Assembly (NCBI RefSeq): GCF_001882345.1 | Contig: NZ_MINL01000001.1 | Span: forward strand, 3,128,890-3,192,889 | Direction: 5' to 3' | Length of the DNA: 64,000 bases | Source of the DNA: Halomonas sp. QHL1 | Lineage (GTDB): Bacteria > Pseudomonadota > Gammaproteobacteria > Pseudomonadales > Halomonadaceae | Shown: positions 1 to 7,477 of the stretch, one piece after another | Numbering within the stretch: position 1 is the first letter of the stretch | How the letters are laid out: each line of letters starts with the position of its first letter | The notes under the pieces: generated by a model | Told to the model about the DNA's origin: nothing | Databases searched by the model: none | What the model saw: the letters and a program-made list of their open reading frames with translations, nothing else | Position numbers and translations under genes: made by a program

Positions 1-52
1 GGGTAATACCAGGATTTCTACAATTCGCGACTTGCGAAAAGGATTTAATATC

Positions 53-259
53 ATGGCAACTGGCACAGTTAAGTGGTTCAACGATTCTAAAGGCTTTGGC
101 TTTATCGCTCCTTCTGACGGCAGTGATGACGTTTTTGCTCATTTTTCTGAAATTCAGTCTGATGGCTTCAAAACCCTTCCGGAAGGCGCTAACGTTTCTT
201 TTGACGTTACCCAGGGTCAGAAAGGCCTTCAAGCTTCAAACATCAAGCTGCTTTCTTAA
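53..259 (+). CDS. Cold-shock domain protein (CspA family)
   Basis: A 68-residue single-domain protein of CspA-family length. RNP1 (KGFGFI, residues 13-18) and RNP2 (VFAHF, 27-31) are both intact, as are the surface aromatics of the OB fold. Family members bind single-stranded RNA/DNA and melt structure in mRNA as cytoplasmic RNA chaperones. I chose ATG 53 over an in-frame start at 32 because AAAAGGA lies about 10 bases upstream of it and the family begins MATGTVKWF. It is monocistronic and followed by a GC-rich hairpin. Whether it is cold-induced cannot be told, since most of its promoter and 5' UTR lies outside the window. Several paralogues are usual, so I give no specific csp letter. Confidence 0.95.
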   Translation: MATGTVKWFNDSKGFGFIAPSDGSDDVFAHFSEIQSDGFKTLPEGANVSFDVTQGQKGLQASNIKLLS

Positions 260-280
260 TCCTAGCGATTATTTAAGTAC

Positions 281-331
281 TCGAACCGTTTAGGTTCGAT
301 GATGATCGGGCCCCGCTTAGGCGGGGCCCGA
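281..331 (+). terminator. Two hairpins after the cold-shock gene
   Basis: Seven-base inverted repeat TCGAACC/GGTTCGA (281-287 and 293-299), followed by a very strong GC stem, CGGGCCCCGC/GCGGGGCCCG (307-316 and 321-330), with a TTAG loop. No T-run follows, so this may be a transcript-stabilising or factor-assisted end rather than a classic intrinsic terminator. The remaining sequence to the next gene (332-525) shows no convincing gene. Confidence 0.6.
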
Positions 332-467
332 TGCGTTCGTGCCTGCCAAAAAATACTTCCCTAAGCACAGCTGTATCCGCTATTAGATCAGCAAAAGCTC
401 TACGATCAATTCCTTAGTTTTATAGGTGTTTATTCGCGTAATTCAAAAACGAGCTTGATTGATTGGT

Positions 468-482
468 ATGTTATATTGTATC
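468..482 (+). promoter_or_regulatory. Possible Zur-like half-site upstream of zinT-like gene
   Basis: ATGTTATATTGTATC carries one good half (TGTTATA) of the palindromic zinc-uptake repressor operator known in enterobacteria, but the right half is degenerate. It lies 44 bases before the chosen start codon. It is suggested mainly because ZinT genes are usually Zur-controlled. Weak evidence. Confidence 0.25.
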
Positions 483-525
483 TTTTTGGCGGCTTGTTGT
501 ACGAACAGCCAAAGGGAAACCGAAT

Positions 526-1209
526 ATGACAGCATTACCACTTAAGGCCGCCAGCGCGCTTGTATTGAGTGCACTGATATTGACGAGCGTTCAAGGCGTT
601 AGCGCCAGTGATCATGACCATGAGCATGATCACGACCATACTCATAACGACCACGACCACGACCACGACCACGATAGCGATATCTATTCAGGCTATTTTG
701 ATGATGAGCAGGTTGAGGATCGTGCGCTTTCTGATTGGGAAGGCGATTGGCAGTCCGTTTATCCCTACCTAAAAGATGGCACGCTTGACGAAGTGTTTAC
801 GCAGAAGGCAGAAAGTGGCGATAAAACCGCCGAAGAGTACAAAGCCTATTATGATATCGGTTATCAAACGGGTGTCGAACGTATCGTTATCGATGGCAAT
901 AGCGTCACCTTCTATGAAAATGGTGAAGAGAAAGCAGGCGAATACCAATACGATGGCTATGAAATTCTAACTTACCAAGCAGGTAACCGAGGTGTACGGT
1001 TTATCTATGCGCTTGAAGAAGCCTCTGACGATTTGCCTCAGTATATCCAATTTAGCGACCACAGCATTTATCCCACTGATGCGCATCACTACCACCTCTA
1101 CTGGGGTGATGATCGTGAAGCGCTGCTAGAAGAAGTGACGAACTGGCCTACCTATTATCCTTCTGAGCTAAGTGGCGATGAAATCGTCGATGAGATGCTG
1201 GCTCACTAA
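526..1209 (+). CDS. zinT: ZinT/YodA-family periplasmic metal-binding protein with His-rich N terminus
   Basis: 227 residues. A signal peptide (about 1-27, ending VSA-S) is followed by a histidine/aspartate run (about 29-50, nearly alternating H and D), then the ZinT domain with its characteristic SGYFDDEQVEDRALSDW and WQSVYPYLKDGTL blocks and a C-terminal His cluster (DAHHYHLYWG). ZinT proteins bind Zn(II) or Cd(II) in the periplasm and pass zinc to ZnuABC. The His/Asp stretch resembles ZnuA metal-collecting loops. ATG 526 is preferred over TTG 463 because AAAGGGAA precedes it and it begins at the signal peptide. It stands alone between two hairpins; no znu genes are in the window. Family assignment is secure; metal specificity is inferred. 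Confidence 0.9.
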   Translation: MTALPLKAASALVLSALILTSVQGVSASDHDHEHDHDHTHNDHDHDHDHDSDIYSGYFDDEQVEDRALSDWEGDWQSVYPYLKDGTLDEVFTQKAESGDKTAEEYKAYYDIGYQTGVERIVIDGNSVTFYENGEEKAGEYQYDGYEILTYQAGNRGVRFIYALEEASDDLPQYIQFSDHSIYPTDAHHYHLYWGDDREALLEEVTNWPTYYPSELSGDEIVDEMLAH

Positions 1210-1255
1210 TTAGTGGCGATAAATAATAGCTGCAACTTAATAGGTGGGTAAGAAA

Positions 1256-1292
1256 CAAAGCGCTGGCAGAAATGCTGGCGCTTTGCTTTTTA
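1256..1292 (+). terminator. Intrinsic terminator after zinT
   Basis: CAAAGCGC (1256-1263) pairs with GCGCTTTG (1278-1285), with additional GCA/TGC pairing inside, and is followed by CTTTTTAT. Confidence 0.85.
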
Positions 1293-1379
1293 TGGGTTAA
1301 ATGAAATGTTGTGTCTGAAAATTAGGCCTAAGCTTACATGTGTGTGGTGCTACCAAAAAACGTGAGAGGGACGCTGACT

Positions 1380-1778
1380 ATGCGCTTGTTCAAATTCTTT
1401 CTGGTCGCCGGGCTTTTGGTTACAAGTGGCTATGCCATGGCTAGCGCGGCGTGTGATAACGCGAATACGCAAACAGAACTAAACCAGTGCACGGCAATGT
1501 CGTACCAAACGGCCGATGACAAGCTGAACGAGGCTTACCAAGCGCTGGTGGGCAAGCTGGCAAGTAATCCAGGCTCGCTTGAAAAACTTAGAGCGGCGCA
1601 GCGGGCCTGGATTGGCTTTCGTGATGGCGAGTGTGCGTATGAAAGTAGCGCGGTAGAGGGCGGAAGCGCACAGCCTATGGTGCGTAATGGGTGCCTTAAA
1701 GTACTCACAGAACAGCGCACGGAGAGATTGCGTGAGCATGCTAGCTGCGAAGAAGGGGATTTGAGCTGTCCGCGCTAA
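1380..1778 (+). CDS. LprI-like (DUF1311) secreted protein
   Basis: 132 residues. A signal peptide (about 1-23, ending AMASA) precedes a cysteine-containing domain with the LprI/DUF1311 pattern: a short C-x-NAxTQxELNQC segment, a helical DDKLNEAYQAL stretch, then AQRAWIGFRDGEC and a distal NGCLKVLTEQRTERL. Several cysteines suggest disulphides in the periplasm. Some members inhibit lysozyme; most have no proven role. ATG 1380 is preferred over the upstream ATG 1338 because the signal peptide begins there. It stands alone and converges on the tmRNA. The exact function is unknown. Confidence 0.75.
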   Translation: MRLFKFFLVAGLLVTSGYAMASAACDNANTQTELNQCTAMSYQTADDKLNEAYQALVGKLASNPGSLEKLRAAQRAWIGFRDGECAYESSAVEGGSAQPMVRNGCLKVLTEQRTERLREHASCEEGDLSCPR

Positions 1779-1815
1779 AAGGCGTTCTTTTGAGGACAGG
1801 TGGAGTGCGACAGAC

Positions 1816-1840
1816 ACAAAAAAAGCACCCGTAGGTGCTT
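1816..1840 (-). terminator. ssrA terminator
   Basis: On the minus strand AAGCACC-TACG-GGTGCTT is followed by seven T. It lies 17 bases beyond the CCA end of the tmRNA. Confidence 0.85.
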
Positions 1841-1856
1841 GATTTGTATAGTAAAG

Positions 1857-2236
1857 TGGTGGAGGCGGCGGGAATTGAACCCGCGTCCGCCAGCACGCGC
1901 CTATTGGCTCTACATGCTTAGATTTCGTCATTTGATTTAACGCGACTGACTCCGACGATCAGGATTCAGCTACGCGAGCCTTCTAAAGTTTAACGATTGG
2001 CGAGAAGACACCACCAACCGCGGTCCTATCAGCTTTAGCTCGTATCCCCTCAGTGATGAATAGGCACATCACCTTGGGGCCAGACAAGAAGCTAACAGTG
2101 TTTAAGCTGCTAGCGCGCCTTGAGCGTAGTTTTCGTCATTTGCGACTATTTTTCGTGATGTGGGATTTACGAGATACATCACGCTCTCGGCATGCACCGC
2201 AAGGGTTGTCACCGGCGTCGAAACCATGTCGCCCCC
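1857..2236 (-). ncRNA. ssrA: tmRNA (transfer-messenger RNA)
   Basis: About 380 nt including CCA. The 3' half-tRNA (T-arm GGGTTCAATTCCC, ending CCACCA at 1857) pairs with the 5' GGGGGCGA start at 2236, giving the usual alanine-type acceptor. The tag frame lies at 2102-2143, with resume codon GCA, and encodes ANDENYAQGALAA then TAA. tmRNA is charged with alanine, enters stalled ribosomes with SmpB and adds this degradation tag for ClpXP and related proteases. It directly follows smpB on the same strand, so both partners of the trans-translation system are together. The ends are set by pairing, not by experiment. Confidence 0.95.
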
Positions 2237-2251
2237 TTATTACAAGTGAGC

Positions 2252-2280
2252 ATTCTAACGTGCTCACTGCCAATTGACCA
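2252..2280 (-). promoter_or_regulatory. Candidate sigma-70 promoter for ssrA
   Basis: Minus strand TGGTCA, 17-base spacer, TAGAAT. It lies between the smpB stop and the mature tmRNA 5' end, leaving a short precursor that RNase P would remove. Confidence 0.5.
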
Positions 2281-2281
2281 G

Positions 2282-2773
2282 TTAAGCCTTGGTATGTTCC
2301 CGCATGATTCTGCCTTTTTGACGGTTCCAGTCACGATCTTTTTCAGTGGCACGTTTATCATGCAACTGCTTGCCCGTTACCAGTGCCAGCTCGCATTTTA
2401 CTTTATTGCGCTTCCAGTAAAGTTTAAGGGGCACGCAGGTGTGGCCTTTGTCCTGGGTGATCGAAAAGATTTTAGCGATCTCTTTGCGATGCAGCAGCAG
2501 TTTGCGGGTACGTGTAGGGTCAGCAATCTCATGGGTGCTCGCGGTATTCAGCGGCATGATATGACTACCCAGCAGAAACGCTTCGCCGTTGCGAACCAAA
2601 ATATAGGTGTCGGTGAGCTGGGCTTTACCGGCGCGCAGGCTCTTAACTTCCCAGCCAGCGAGTGATAGCCCTGCCTCGAAGGTCTCATCGATATGGTACT
2701 CAAACCGTGCCTTCTTATTTTGGGCAATAACGCTGCTACCGGGGCCCTTACTGTTACCTTTCTTAGTGGCCAT
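2282..2773 (-). CDS. smpB: SsrA-binding protein SmpB
   Basis: 163 residues, the usual length. SmpB is an OB-fold protein that delivers alanyl-tmRNA to stalled ribosomes, its tail mimicking a codon-anticodon pair in the empty A site. Typical blocks are [38 protein letters not shown] and [20 protein letters not shown], the last being the basic tail. The start is ATG 2773. The gene is divergent from ratA and immediately upstream of ssrA. Confidence 0.97.
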   Translation of the reverse strand: MATKKGNSKGPGSSVIAQNKKARFEYHIDETFEAGLSLAGWEVKSLRAGKAQLTDTYILVRNGEAFLLGSHIMPLNTASTHEIADPTRTRKLLLHRKEIAKIFSITQDKGHTCVPLKLYWKRNKVKCELALVTGKQLHDKRATEKDRDWNRQKGRIMREHTKA

Positions 2774-2898
2774 GGAACCTCATAATTAATCTGTCAGTGG
2801 CATCCCCTTCGTTATTTGGGGAGGCGTGATACCATTTAGGGTCTGAAAAATATTTCCCATGATACGCTTTGGGCACTGTGAAGTCAGCGGAGAGGTCA

Positions 2899-3333
2899 AT
2901 GCCAACCGTCAATCGTTCCGCCTTAGTGCGGCACACCCCCCAGAAAATGTTCGATCTGGTTAACGACTTCGAGCGCTACCCGGAGTTTTTGCCAGGCTGC
3001 CGTCAGGCGCGTTTGCTTGAACACGATGATGTGCATCTGATCGGCGAAATGACCCTTGGGCGCGCCGGTGTCGAGCAAACGATCACCACGCGTAACGAAC
3101 TTTTTGCGCCTGAGCGTATTGAGCTGTCGTTGGTAAAAGGGCCATTCAAACGGCTTAAAGGTCGCTGGCTATTTATCCCCATGGGAGATGGTGCCTGCAA
3201 AGTGAGCCTTGAGATGGAATTTGAGTTCGCCAATCGTCTGCTTGGCATGGCGTTCGGAAAACTCTTTCAGCAAATCGCCGGCCAGCTAGTCGATGCCTTC
3301 ACCAAGCGCGCTAACGAGCTGTATGGGCGCTGA
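2899..3333 (+). CDS. ratA: RatA-like START/COQ10-family protein
   Basis: 144 residues of the polyketide-cyclase/COQ10 (SRPBCC) fold. The N-terminal VNRSALVRHTPQKMFDLVNDFERYPEFLPGC block is diagnostic. In E. coli RatA binds 50S subunits and blocks 70S formation when overproduced. Eukaryotic homologues (COQ10) bind ubiquinone, so a lipid or quinone role is an alternative. I chose ATG 2899 (AGAGG upstream) rather than the earlier in-frame codon. It overlaps the next gene by 11 bases, consistent with translational coupling, and is divergent from smpB. Confidence 0.88.
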   Translation: MPTVNRSALVRHTPQKMFDLVNDFERYPEFLPGCRQARLLEHDDVHLIGEMTLGRAGVEQTITTRNELFAPERIELSLVKGPFKRLKGRWLFIPMGDGACKVSLEMEFEFANRLLGMAFGKLFQQIAGQLVDAFTKRANELYGR

Positions 3334-3640
3334 AACGCTGGCCGTTGAGGTCGCCTATGCGCTTCCATCTAAACAGCGCATAGTGGCTCTTCGAGTGCCT
3401 GACGGCACTACTGCGCGCCAAGCCGTTGCCTTGGCCGATTTACCCACGCTGTTTCCTGATGTGCCTGGAGATACGTTTGCTCAGGCACCGTTGGGTATCT
3501 TCGGTAAGGCGATACGCAACCCCGATACCCAGTTATTGCGCGATGGGGATCGGGTAGAAGTCTATCGGCCATTGGCGATTGACCCCAAGGCCGCTCGCCT
3601 GGAGCGCGCTAAGCGCCAAGCGAGCGACCAGGAGCGATAA
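3323..3640 (+). CDS. rnfH: RnfH/RatB family ubiquitin-like-fold protein
   Basis: 105 residues from ATG 3323, a family-typical length. The motif VAYALPSKQRIVALRVPDGTTARQAV, the central LGIFGKAI and the C-terminal LRDGDRVEVYRPLAIDPKAAR define the RnfH (UPF0125) family, a beta-grasp fold. The start codon lies inside ratA, so the pair is almost certainly co-translated, as in enterobacteria (ratA-ratB). The biochemical role is unknown. It converges on bamE with a four-base gap, and I see no strong terminator between them. Confidence 0.9.
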   Translation: MGAETLAVEVAYALPSKQRIVALRVPDGTTARQAVALADLPTLFPDVPGDTFAQAPLGIFGKAIRNPDTQLLRDGDRVEVYRPLAIDPKAARLERAKRQASDQER

Positions 3641-3644
3641 CGCG

Positions 3645-4103
3645 TTAAGGCTGTTGAACGGGCTGTACGTTCGATGGCGGCCGCGTTTGGGTGCTCTCTT
3701 CAGGTAGCGCATCCATTGGATCAACGCCTTCCGTTGCGGGGCCCATGCTGCTTTCGGCTTCGAGCGGCAGCGCCTTGGATAAATCGCCCTCTTGCTCAAT
3801 GTTCGCTAAGCGCCCTTGAGGATCGAAGGTGAGCGTTACGCGGCGCTGTTCTACGTCGCCGTACGCCTTATCTAAACGAAACACATAATCCCACTGGCTG
3901 GCGTCAAAGGGTGCTTCGAGCAACGGCCTACCCATCACATAAGTAACCTGCTCTTGGGTCATTCCTGGTTGAAGCTGGCTAACCATCTCCTGAGTGACCA
4001 GGTTGCCTTGGGGAATATCGCGCTTATAAACGCCGACGTAACTACAGCCACTAACAACGGTCAGGGCGACGGAGAGTGTGATGATTCGAGTCAATTTTTG
4101 CAT
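3645..4103 (-). CDS. bamE: Outer-membrane assembly lipoprotein BamE
   Basis: 152 residues. The signal peptide ends in a lipobox with lipidated Cys20 (VVSGC). The SmpA/OmlA domain follows: QGNLVTQEMVSQLQPGMTQEQV, then YVMGRPLL and WDYVFRLD. BamE is a small lipoprotein of the BAM complex that folds beta-barrel proteins into the outer membrane. The C-terminal ~40 residues are acidic, Pro/Gln-rich and probably disordered. It is divergent from fur across 72 bp, as in Pseudomonas (omlA-fur). Confidence 0.95.
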   Translation of the reverse strand: MQKLTRIITLSVALTVVSGCSYVGVYKRDIPQGNLVTQEMVSQLQPGMTQEQVTYVMGRPLLEAPFDASQWDYVFRLDKAYGDVEQRRVTLTFDPQGRLANIEQEGDLSKALPLEAESSMGPATEGVDPMDALPEESTQTRPPSNVQPVQQP

Positions 4104-4175
4104 TTGGGCCTATTCTTCACTATCGTGGTTTCGGTTGATCATACCCGACCTAACCAGTTACTGCGAAGAGCGACC

Positions 4176-4628
4176 ATGGCCGATCAGAACCATGAATTGC
4201 GCAAAGCCGGTCTGAAAGTGACCCTGCCGCGCGTCAAGATACTTCAAATTCTCGAAAATGTTTCGGGTCAGCACCACCTTAGCGCGGAAGAAGTGTACAA
4301 AACACTGATTGATGCGGGCGAAGATGTTGGCTTGGCAACCGTATACCGCGTATTGACTCAGTTTGAGTCAGCGGGCTTGGTAATTCGTCATAATTTCGAC
4401 GGAGGCCATGCGGTATTCGAGATGACCCAAGAGGATCACCATGACCACATGGTGTGCCTTGAAAGCGGTGAAATCATTGAGTTCGTTGATGAAATCATTG
4501 AGCGTCGTCAGCAAGAAATCGCTGAGGAGCACGGCTACGAACTAGTAGATCATGCTCTGGTGCTATATGTGCGTCCGCGCGGTTCAGACGTGACGCGCCA
4601 AGACAGCGGGCCGACGAACAAGAAATAG
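4176..4628 (+). CDS. fur: Ferric uptake regulator Fur
   Basis: 150 residues. The N-terminal winged helix (KAGLKVTLPRVKILQIL ... LATVYRVLTQFESAGLV) and the metal-binding HHDHMVC segment are intact. Fur with Fe(II) represses iron-uptake genes. The second cysteine of the CxxC pair seen in E. coli Fur is missing here (CLES); pseudomonad Fur, as I recall it, also lacks it, so this is a lineage trait rather than damage. ATG 4176 begins the conserved MADQNHELRKAGLKVT start; the longer upstream frame is not coding. The iron-type ABC importer at 11.7-14.6 kb is a plausible target. Confidence 0.96.
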   Translation: MADQNHELRKAGLKVTLPRVKILQILENVSGQHHLSAEEVYKTLIDAGEDVGLATVYRVLTQFESAGLVIRHNFDGGHAVFEMTQEDHHDHMVCLESGEIIEFVDEIIERRQQEIAEEHGYELVDHALVLYVRPRGSDVTRQDSGPTNKK

Positions 4629-4667
4629 CGTTCGTAGGTCGCCGTTAATCGCGGTCAGAAATGTGAG

Positions 4668-4738
4668 CGCCCCTGATCTACTGGATCGAATTCGAAATTT
4701 ATTGAATTCACCAAGTAGATCAGGGGCGTTTGTTTTGC
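4668..4738 (+). terminator. Long hairpin terminator after fur
   Basis: A 15-bp perfect stem (4668-4682 with 4714-4728, outer end CGCCCCTGATC) encloses an internal loop and a second GAATTC/GAATTC stem (4688-4693, 4704-4709). TTTGTTTTG follows. It lies between convergent fur and recN; the T-rich side favours fur. Confidence 0.8.
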
Positions 4739-4794
4739 TACGTACAGATGTGCTGAATAGAGATGCAGCAAAATGGCGTAAGGCGCCCGTTCAA

Positions 4795-6468
4795 TCAGTG
4801 TGGCGGGCGTTGGCTGGCGTGCAGCATCTCCCGTGCGTGGGCGAGCGTTTGGTCAGAAAGCGTCACACCGCCTAGCATGCGTGCTAGTTCGCTGATGCGC
4901 CCCTGCTCGTCGAGTAGTGCCATCTGGGTTAGCGTTGTATCGCGCTTCGCCTGTTTCTCGATATGTAGGTGCTGGTGCGCCTGTGCTGCCACCTGGGGTA
5001 GATGAGTCACAGTCATTACTTGGCCGTTTTCGCCCAGTTTGCGCAGTAGTTGGCCGACGATCTCAGCGGTGGCCCCCGAAATGCCCACATCCACTTCGTC
5101 AAACACTAGGCTAGGCACCGTTGAGTGCTTCGCCGCGACCACTTGAATCGCCAGACTAATCCGCGATAATTCGCCGCCGGAAGCGACTTTGGTCAATGGG
5201 CGAGCGGGCTGGCCGGGGTTGGCACTAATCAGAAACTGCACACGATCAAGGCCGTCAGGGGAGGGTGCGTCTTTGGCGGTGACCTCCACTTCAAAACGAG
5301 CTTTGCCCATGGCCAAAAAGCCTAACTGCTGCTGCACCTCTTTGCCCAAGCGAAGCGCGGCTTTTTGACGGCTCTCGCTGAGTTTTTTCGCCTCTTGGCG
5401 GTAGTCTTCGCGTAGCTCAACTACCCGTGCACTGAGTGCCTCCAAGTCATTGCCACCCTCTTCTAACTGTGCGACTTCCCGCTGTAGGTCCGCATGCAGG
5501 GCGCATAGCTCTTCAGGGGCAACGTGGTGCTTGCGGGCAATCCGATGCACGTCAGTCATTCGCTCTTCAACCCAGGCGAGCCGCTCAGGGTCTAATTCGG
5601 TGGTGCTGGCCAAGCGATTAAGTTCGCTGGAAGCCTCTTCCACTTGAATGCGCGCATCGCTCAACATGGCAAGCGTGTTTGCCAGGGTGCCTTTGTCACT
5701 ACCCGGCAGCGCGCTTAAGTGAGCGAACGCTTGGTTGAGTAAAGAGAGCGCGCCGCCCTCGTCGCTGGCGCAGCAGTCGGCGGCAAACTGGGTTTCGCGC
5801 AGGGTCTCTTCCGCGTGAGCCAGGGTGTGCTGCTCCTCTTCTAGCGTGGCTAATTCACCTTCCGCTAAACCGAGCTGATCCAGCTCTTCAACCTGGTAAT
5901 GCAGCAACTGCCGTTTGGCCTCTACCTCACTGCCTTCTTCGCTCAGCTTTTTTAACTGCCGACGCGCATTGCGCCACTCGCGGAAGGTTTCGGCTAATTG
6001 AGTGGTGGCATCGTTGAGGCCCGCGTAATCGTCCAGTAGAGCAAGGTGGGTCTCTTCACGCATCAGCGCATGGTGGGCGTGCTGACCATGAATCTGGATC
6101 AACTGTTCGCCCAGGGATTTTAGATCCGAGATCGTCGCGGGGTGGCCGTTAATCCACGCTTTGGAGCGACCGTTGGCAGTGACGACACGGCGCAGCAAGC
6201 ACTCTTCGGCAGGCAGTTCACGAGCCGTTAGCCACTCGACGGCGGCGGGCAGGTGCTGAATATCGAAACGTGCGGAGAGATCCGTACGCTCGCGGCCATG
6301 ACGCACGCTTCCGGCGTCGGCACGCTCGCCCAGGCAGAGCCCAAGGGCGCCTAACAGGATCGATTTGCCCGCCCCGGTTTCCCCGGTAATCGCGGTCATA
6401 CCGCCGGTCAAGTCGAGTTCTAAGTGATCGACAATGGCGAAATCTTGAATAGCTAGCTGAGTAAGCAT
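4795..6468 (-). CDS. recN: DNA repair protein RecN
   Basis: 557 residues, the family size. This is an SMC-like ATPase with Walker A GETGAGKS (29-36), a long central coiled coil (about 150-380), the signature LTKVASGGELSRISLA and Walker B LVFDEVDVGISG near residue 454. RecN acts at double-strand breaks, tethering DNA and stimulating RecA-dependent pairing. The start ATG 6468 follows GGAGGCGCC. Two LexA-like boxes lie 30-65 bp upstream, consistent with strong SOS control as in E. coli. Confidence 0.97.
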   Translation of the reverse strand: MLTQLAIQDFAIVDHLELDLTGGMTAITGETGAGKSILLGALGLCLGERADAGSVRHGRERTDLSARFDIQHLPAAVEWLTARELPAEECLLRRVVTANGRSKAWINGHPATISDLKSLGEQLIQIHGQHAHHALMREETHLALLDDYAGLNDATTQLAETFREWRNARRQLKKLSEEGSEVEAKRQLLHYQVEELDQLGLAEGELATLEEEQHTLAHAEETLRETQFAADCCASDEGGALSLLNQAFAHLSALPGSDKGTLANTLAMLSDARIQVEEASSELNRLASTTELDPERLAWVEERMTDVHRIARKHHVAPEELCALHADLQREVAQLEEGGNDLEALSARVVELREDYRQEAKKLSESRQKAALRLGKEVQQQLGFLAMGKARFEVEVTAKDAPSPDGLDRVQFLISANPGQPARPLTKVASGGELSRISLAIQVVAAKHSTVPSLVFDEVDVGISGATAEIVGQLLRKLGENGQVMTVTHLPQVAAQAHQHLHIEKQAKRDTTLTQMALLDEQGRISELARMLGGVTLSDQTLAHAREMLHASQRPPH

Positions 6469-6498
6469 GGCGCCTCCTGGGGCGGTACAGCATAGAAG

Positions 6499-6533
6499 CT
6501 GGATACTTATCCAATAGTTGTTGATTTATACAG
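6499..6533 (-). promoter_or_regulatory. Two LexA-like SOS boxes upstream of recN
   Basis: Box 1 (6518-6533) read on the minus strand is CTGTATAAATCAACAA, which matches CTGT-N8-ACAG except for the last base. Box 2 (6499-6514) is TTGGATAAGTATCCAG, a partial match with a good CAG end. The close spacing and position before recN resemble the multi-operator recN promoter of E. coli. Confidence 0.6.
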
Positions 6534-6560
6534 TAGTTAATAACTCACTTCAATGCACCT

Positions 6561-6588
6561 CTTGAGATGGAATTTATGGCCCCCATAT
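6561..6588 (+). promoter_or_regulatory. Sigma-32 heat-shock promoter of grpE
   Basis: CTTGAGA (6561-6567), a 13-base spacer, then CCCCATAT (6581-6588), matching the sigma-32 consensus CTTGAAA-N(11-16)-CCCCATNT almost completely. It lies about 90 bp before grpE. Confidence 0.85.
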
Positions 6589-6678
6589 AGCCTGCATGAT
6601 CAGTTAAAGCTAGTGACTTAAAGCTTACTTCTTTGCGCGTTGCCCGCGTGGCCGCGCCCTATTTTTGAGGAGCACAAC

Positions 6679-7320
6679 ATGGCGAAAGAACCGCAAACAC
6701 CAATGGATGATGAGCTGGCTCGCCACGAGCAAGAAGCCGATGGCGCCGAGCAAGCGGCTGAGAAAGTCGCTGAAGAGCGCTTGATGGAGGGCGAGCTGGA
6801 AGGGTTGATCAATGATGAAGAGGCGCTAGAAGACAGCGTCGACAACCCGGAAGCGGAAATGCTGGCAGCCCAAGTAGGCGAGTTAGAGCAGAATTTGGCC
6901 GAAGCCAAGGATCAAGCCCTGCGCGCCGCCGCTGAAGCGCAAAACGTGCGCCGTCGCGCTGAGCAGGAAGCGGAAAAAGCCCGCAAATTTGCGCTTGAGA
7001 AGTTTGTTAAAGAGCTGCTGCCGGTAGTGGATAGCCTGGAAAAAGCGCTTGAGACCATGGAAGAGGGTGCCTCGGAAGTTCACCGTGAAGGTGTCTCCAT
7101 GACCTTGAAAATGCAGGTGGATGTGCTCAACAAGTTCGGCGTTGAAAGCATTGAGCCCCATGGTGAGCCCTTCGACCCGCAGGTGCACGAAGCCATGACC
7201 ATGGTGCCTAACCCGGATCTCGATCCGAACACCGTGATGGACGTTATGCAGAAAGGCTATTTGCTCAATGGACGCCTAGTGCGCCCGGCGATGGTTGTGG
7301 TGAGTAAAAAAGCCGATTAA
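6679..7320 (+). CDS. grpE: Nucleotide exchange factor GrpE
   Basis: 213 residues. GrpE is a homodimer that releases ADP from DnaK, resetting the chaperone cycle. An acidic, probably disordered N terminus (1-60) is followed by a long coiled coil (about 60-110, [17 protein letters not shown]), then the beta-wing domain with [18 protein letters not shown] and the terminal [21 protein letters not shown] 6679 (GAGGAG upstream) is chosen over the longer frame. A sigma-32 promoter precedes it and another separates it from dnaK. Confidence 0.96.
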   Translation: MAKEPQTPMDDELARHEQEADGAEQAAEKVAEERLMEGELEGLINDEEALEDSVDNPEAEMLAAQVGELEQNLAEAKDQALRAAAEAQNVRRRAEQEAEKARKFALEKFVKELLPVVDSLEKALETMEEGASEVHREGVSMTLKMQVDVLNKFGVESIEPHGEPFDPQVHEAMTMVPNPDLDPNTVMDVMQKGYLLNGRLVRPAMVVVSKKAD

Positions 7321-7364
7321 GCCACTGGCGGCACAGAGTGTGAAAAGAGAGTGTTAAAAAAGCC

Positions 7365-7392
7365 CTTGAAATGTCAGCGGCGGCCCCCAAAT
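7365..7392 (+). promoter_or_regulatory. Sigma-32 heat-shock promoter of dnaK
   Basis: CTTGAAA (7365-7371), a 13-base spacer, then CCCCAAAT (7385-7392). The -35 matches consensus exactly and the -10 differs at one position. It lies 85 bp before dnaK, leaving a leader that contains a small hairpin (CCCCGCGGGG-like, about 7401-7416). Confidence 0.85.
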
Positions 7393-7477
7393 AAAGGGCA
7401 ACCCCGCGGGGAAACCCGCAGACAAGCTTTTAAAACTAAATTTTCAGTTTTGTAACAACCGAATTCGAGGTATTGCT

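Noticed and set aside
1479..1931. Minus-strand frame crossing the LprI-like gene and tmRNA 3' end
   Set aside because: Runs through tRNA-like structure and a terminator; not coding.
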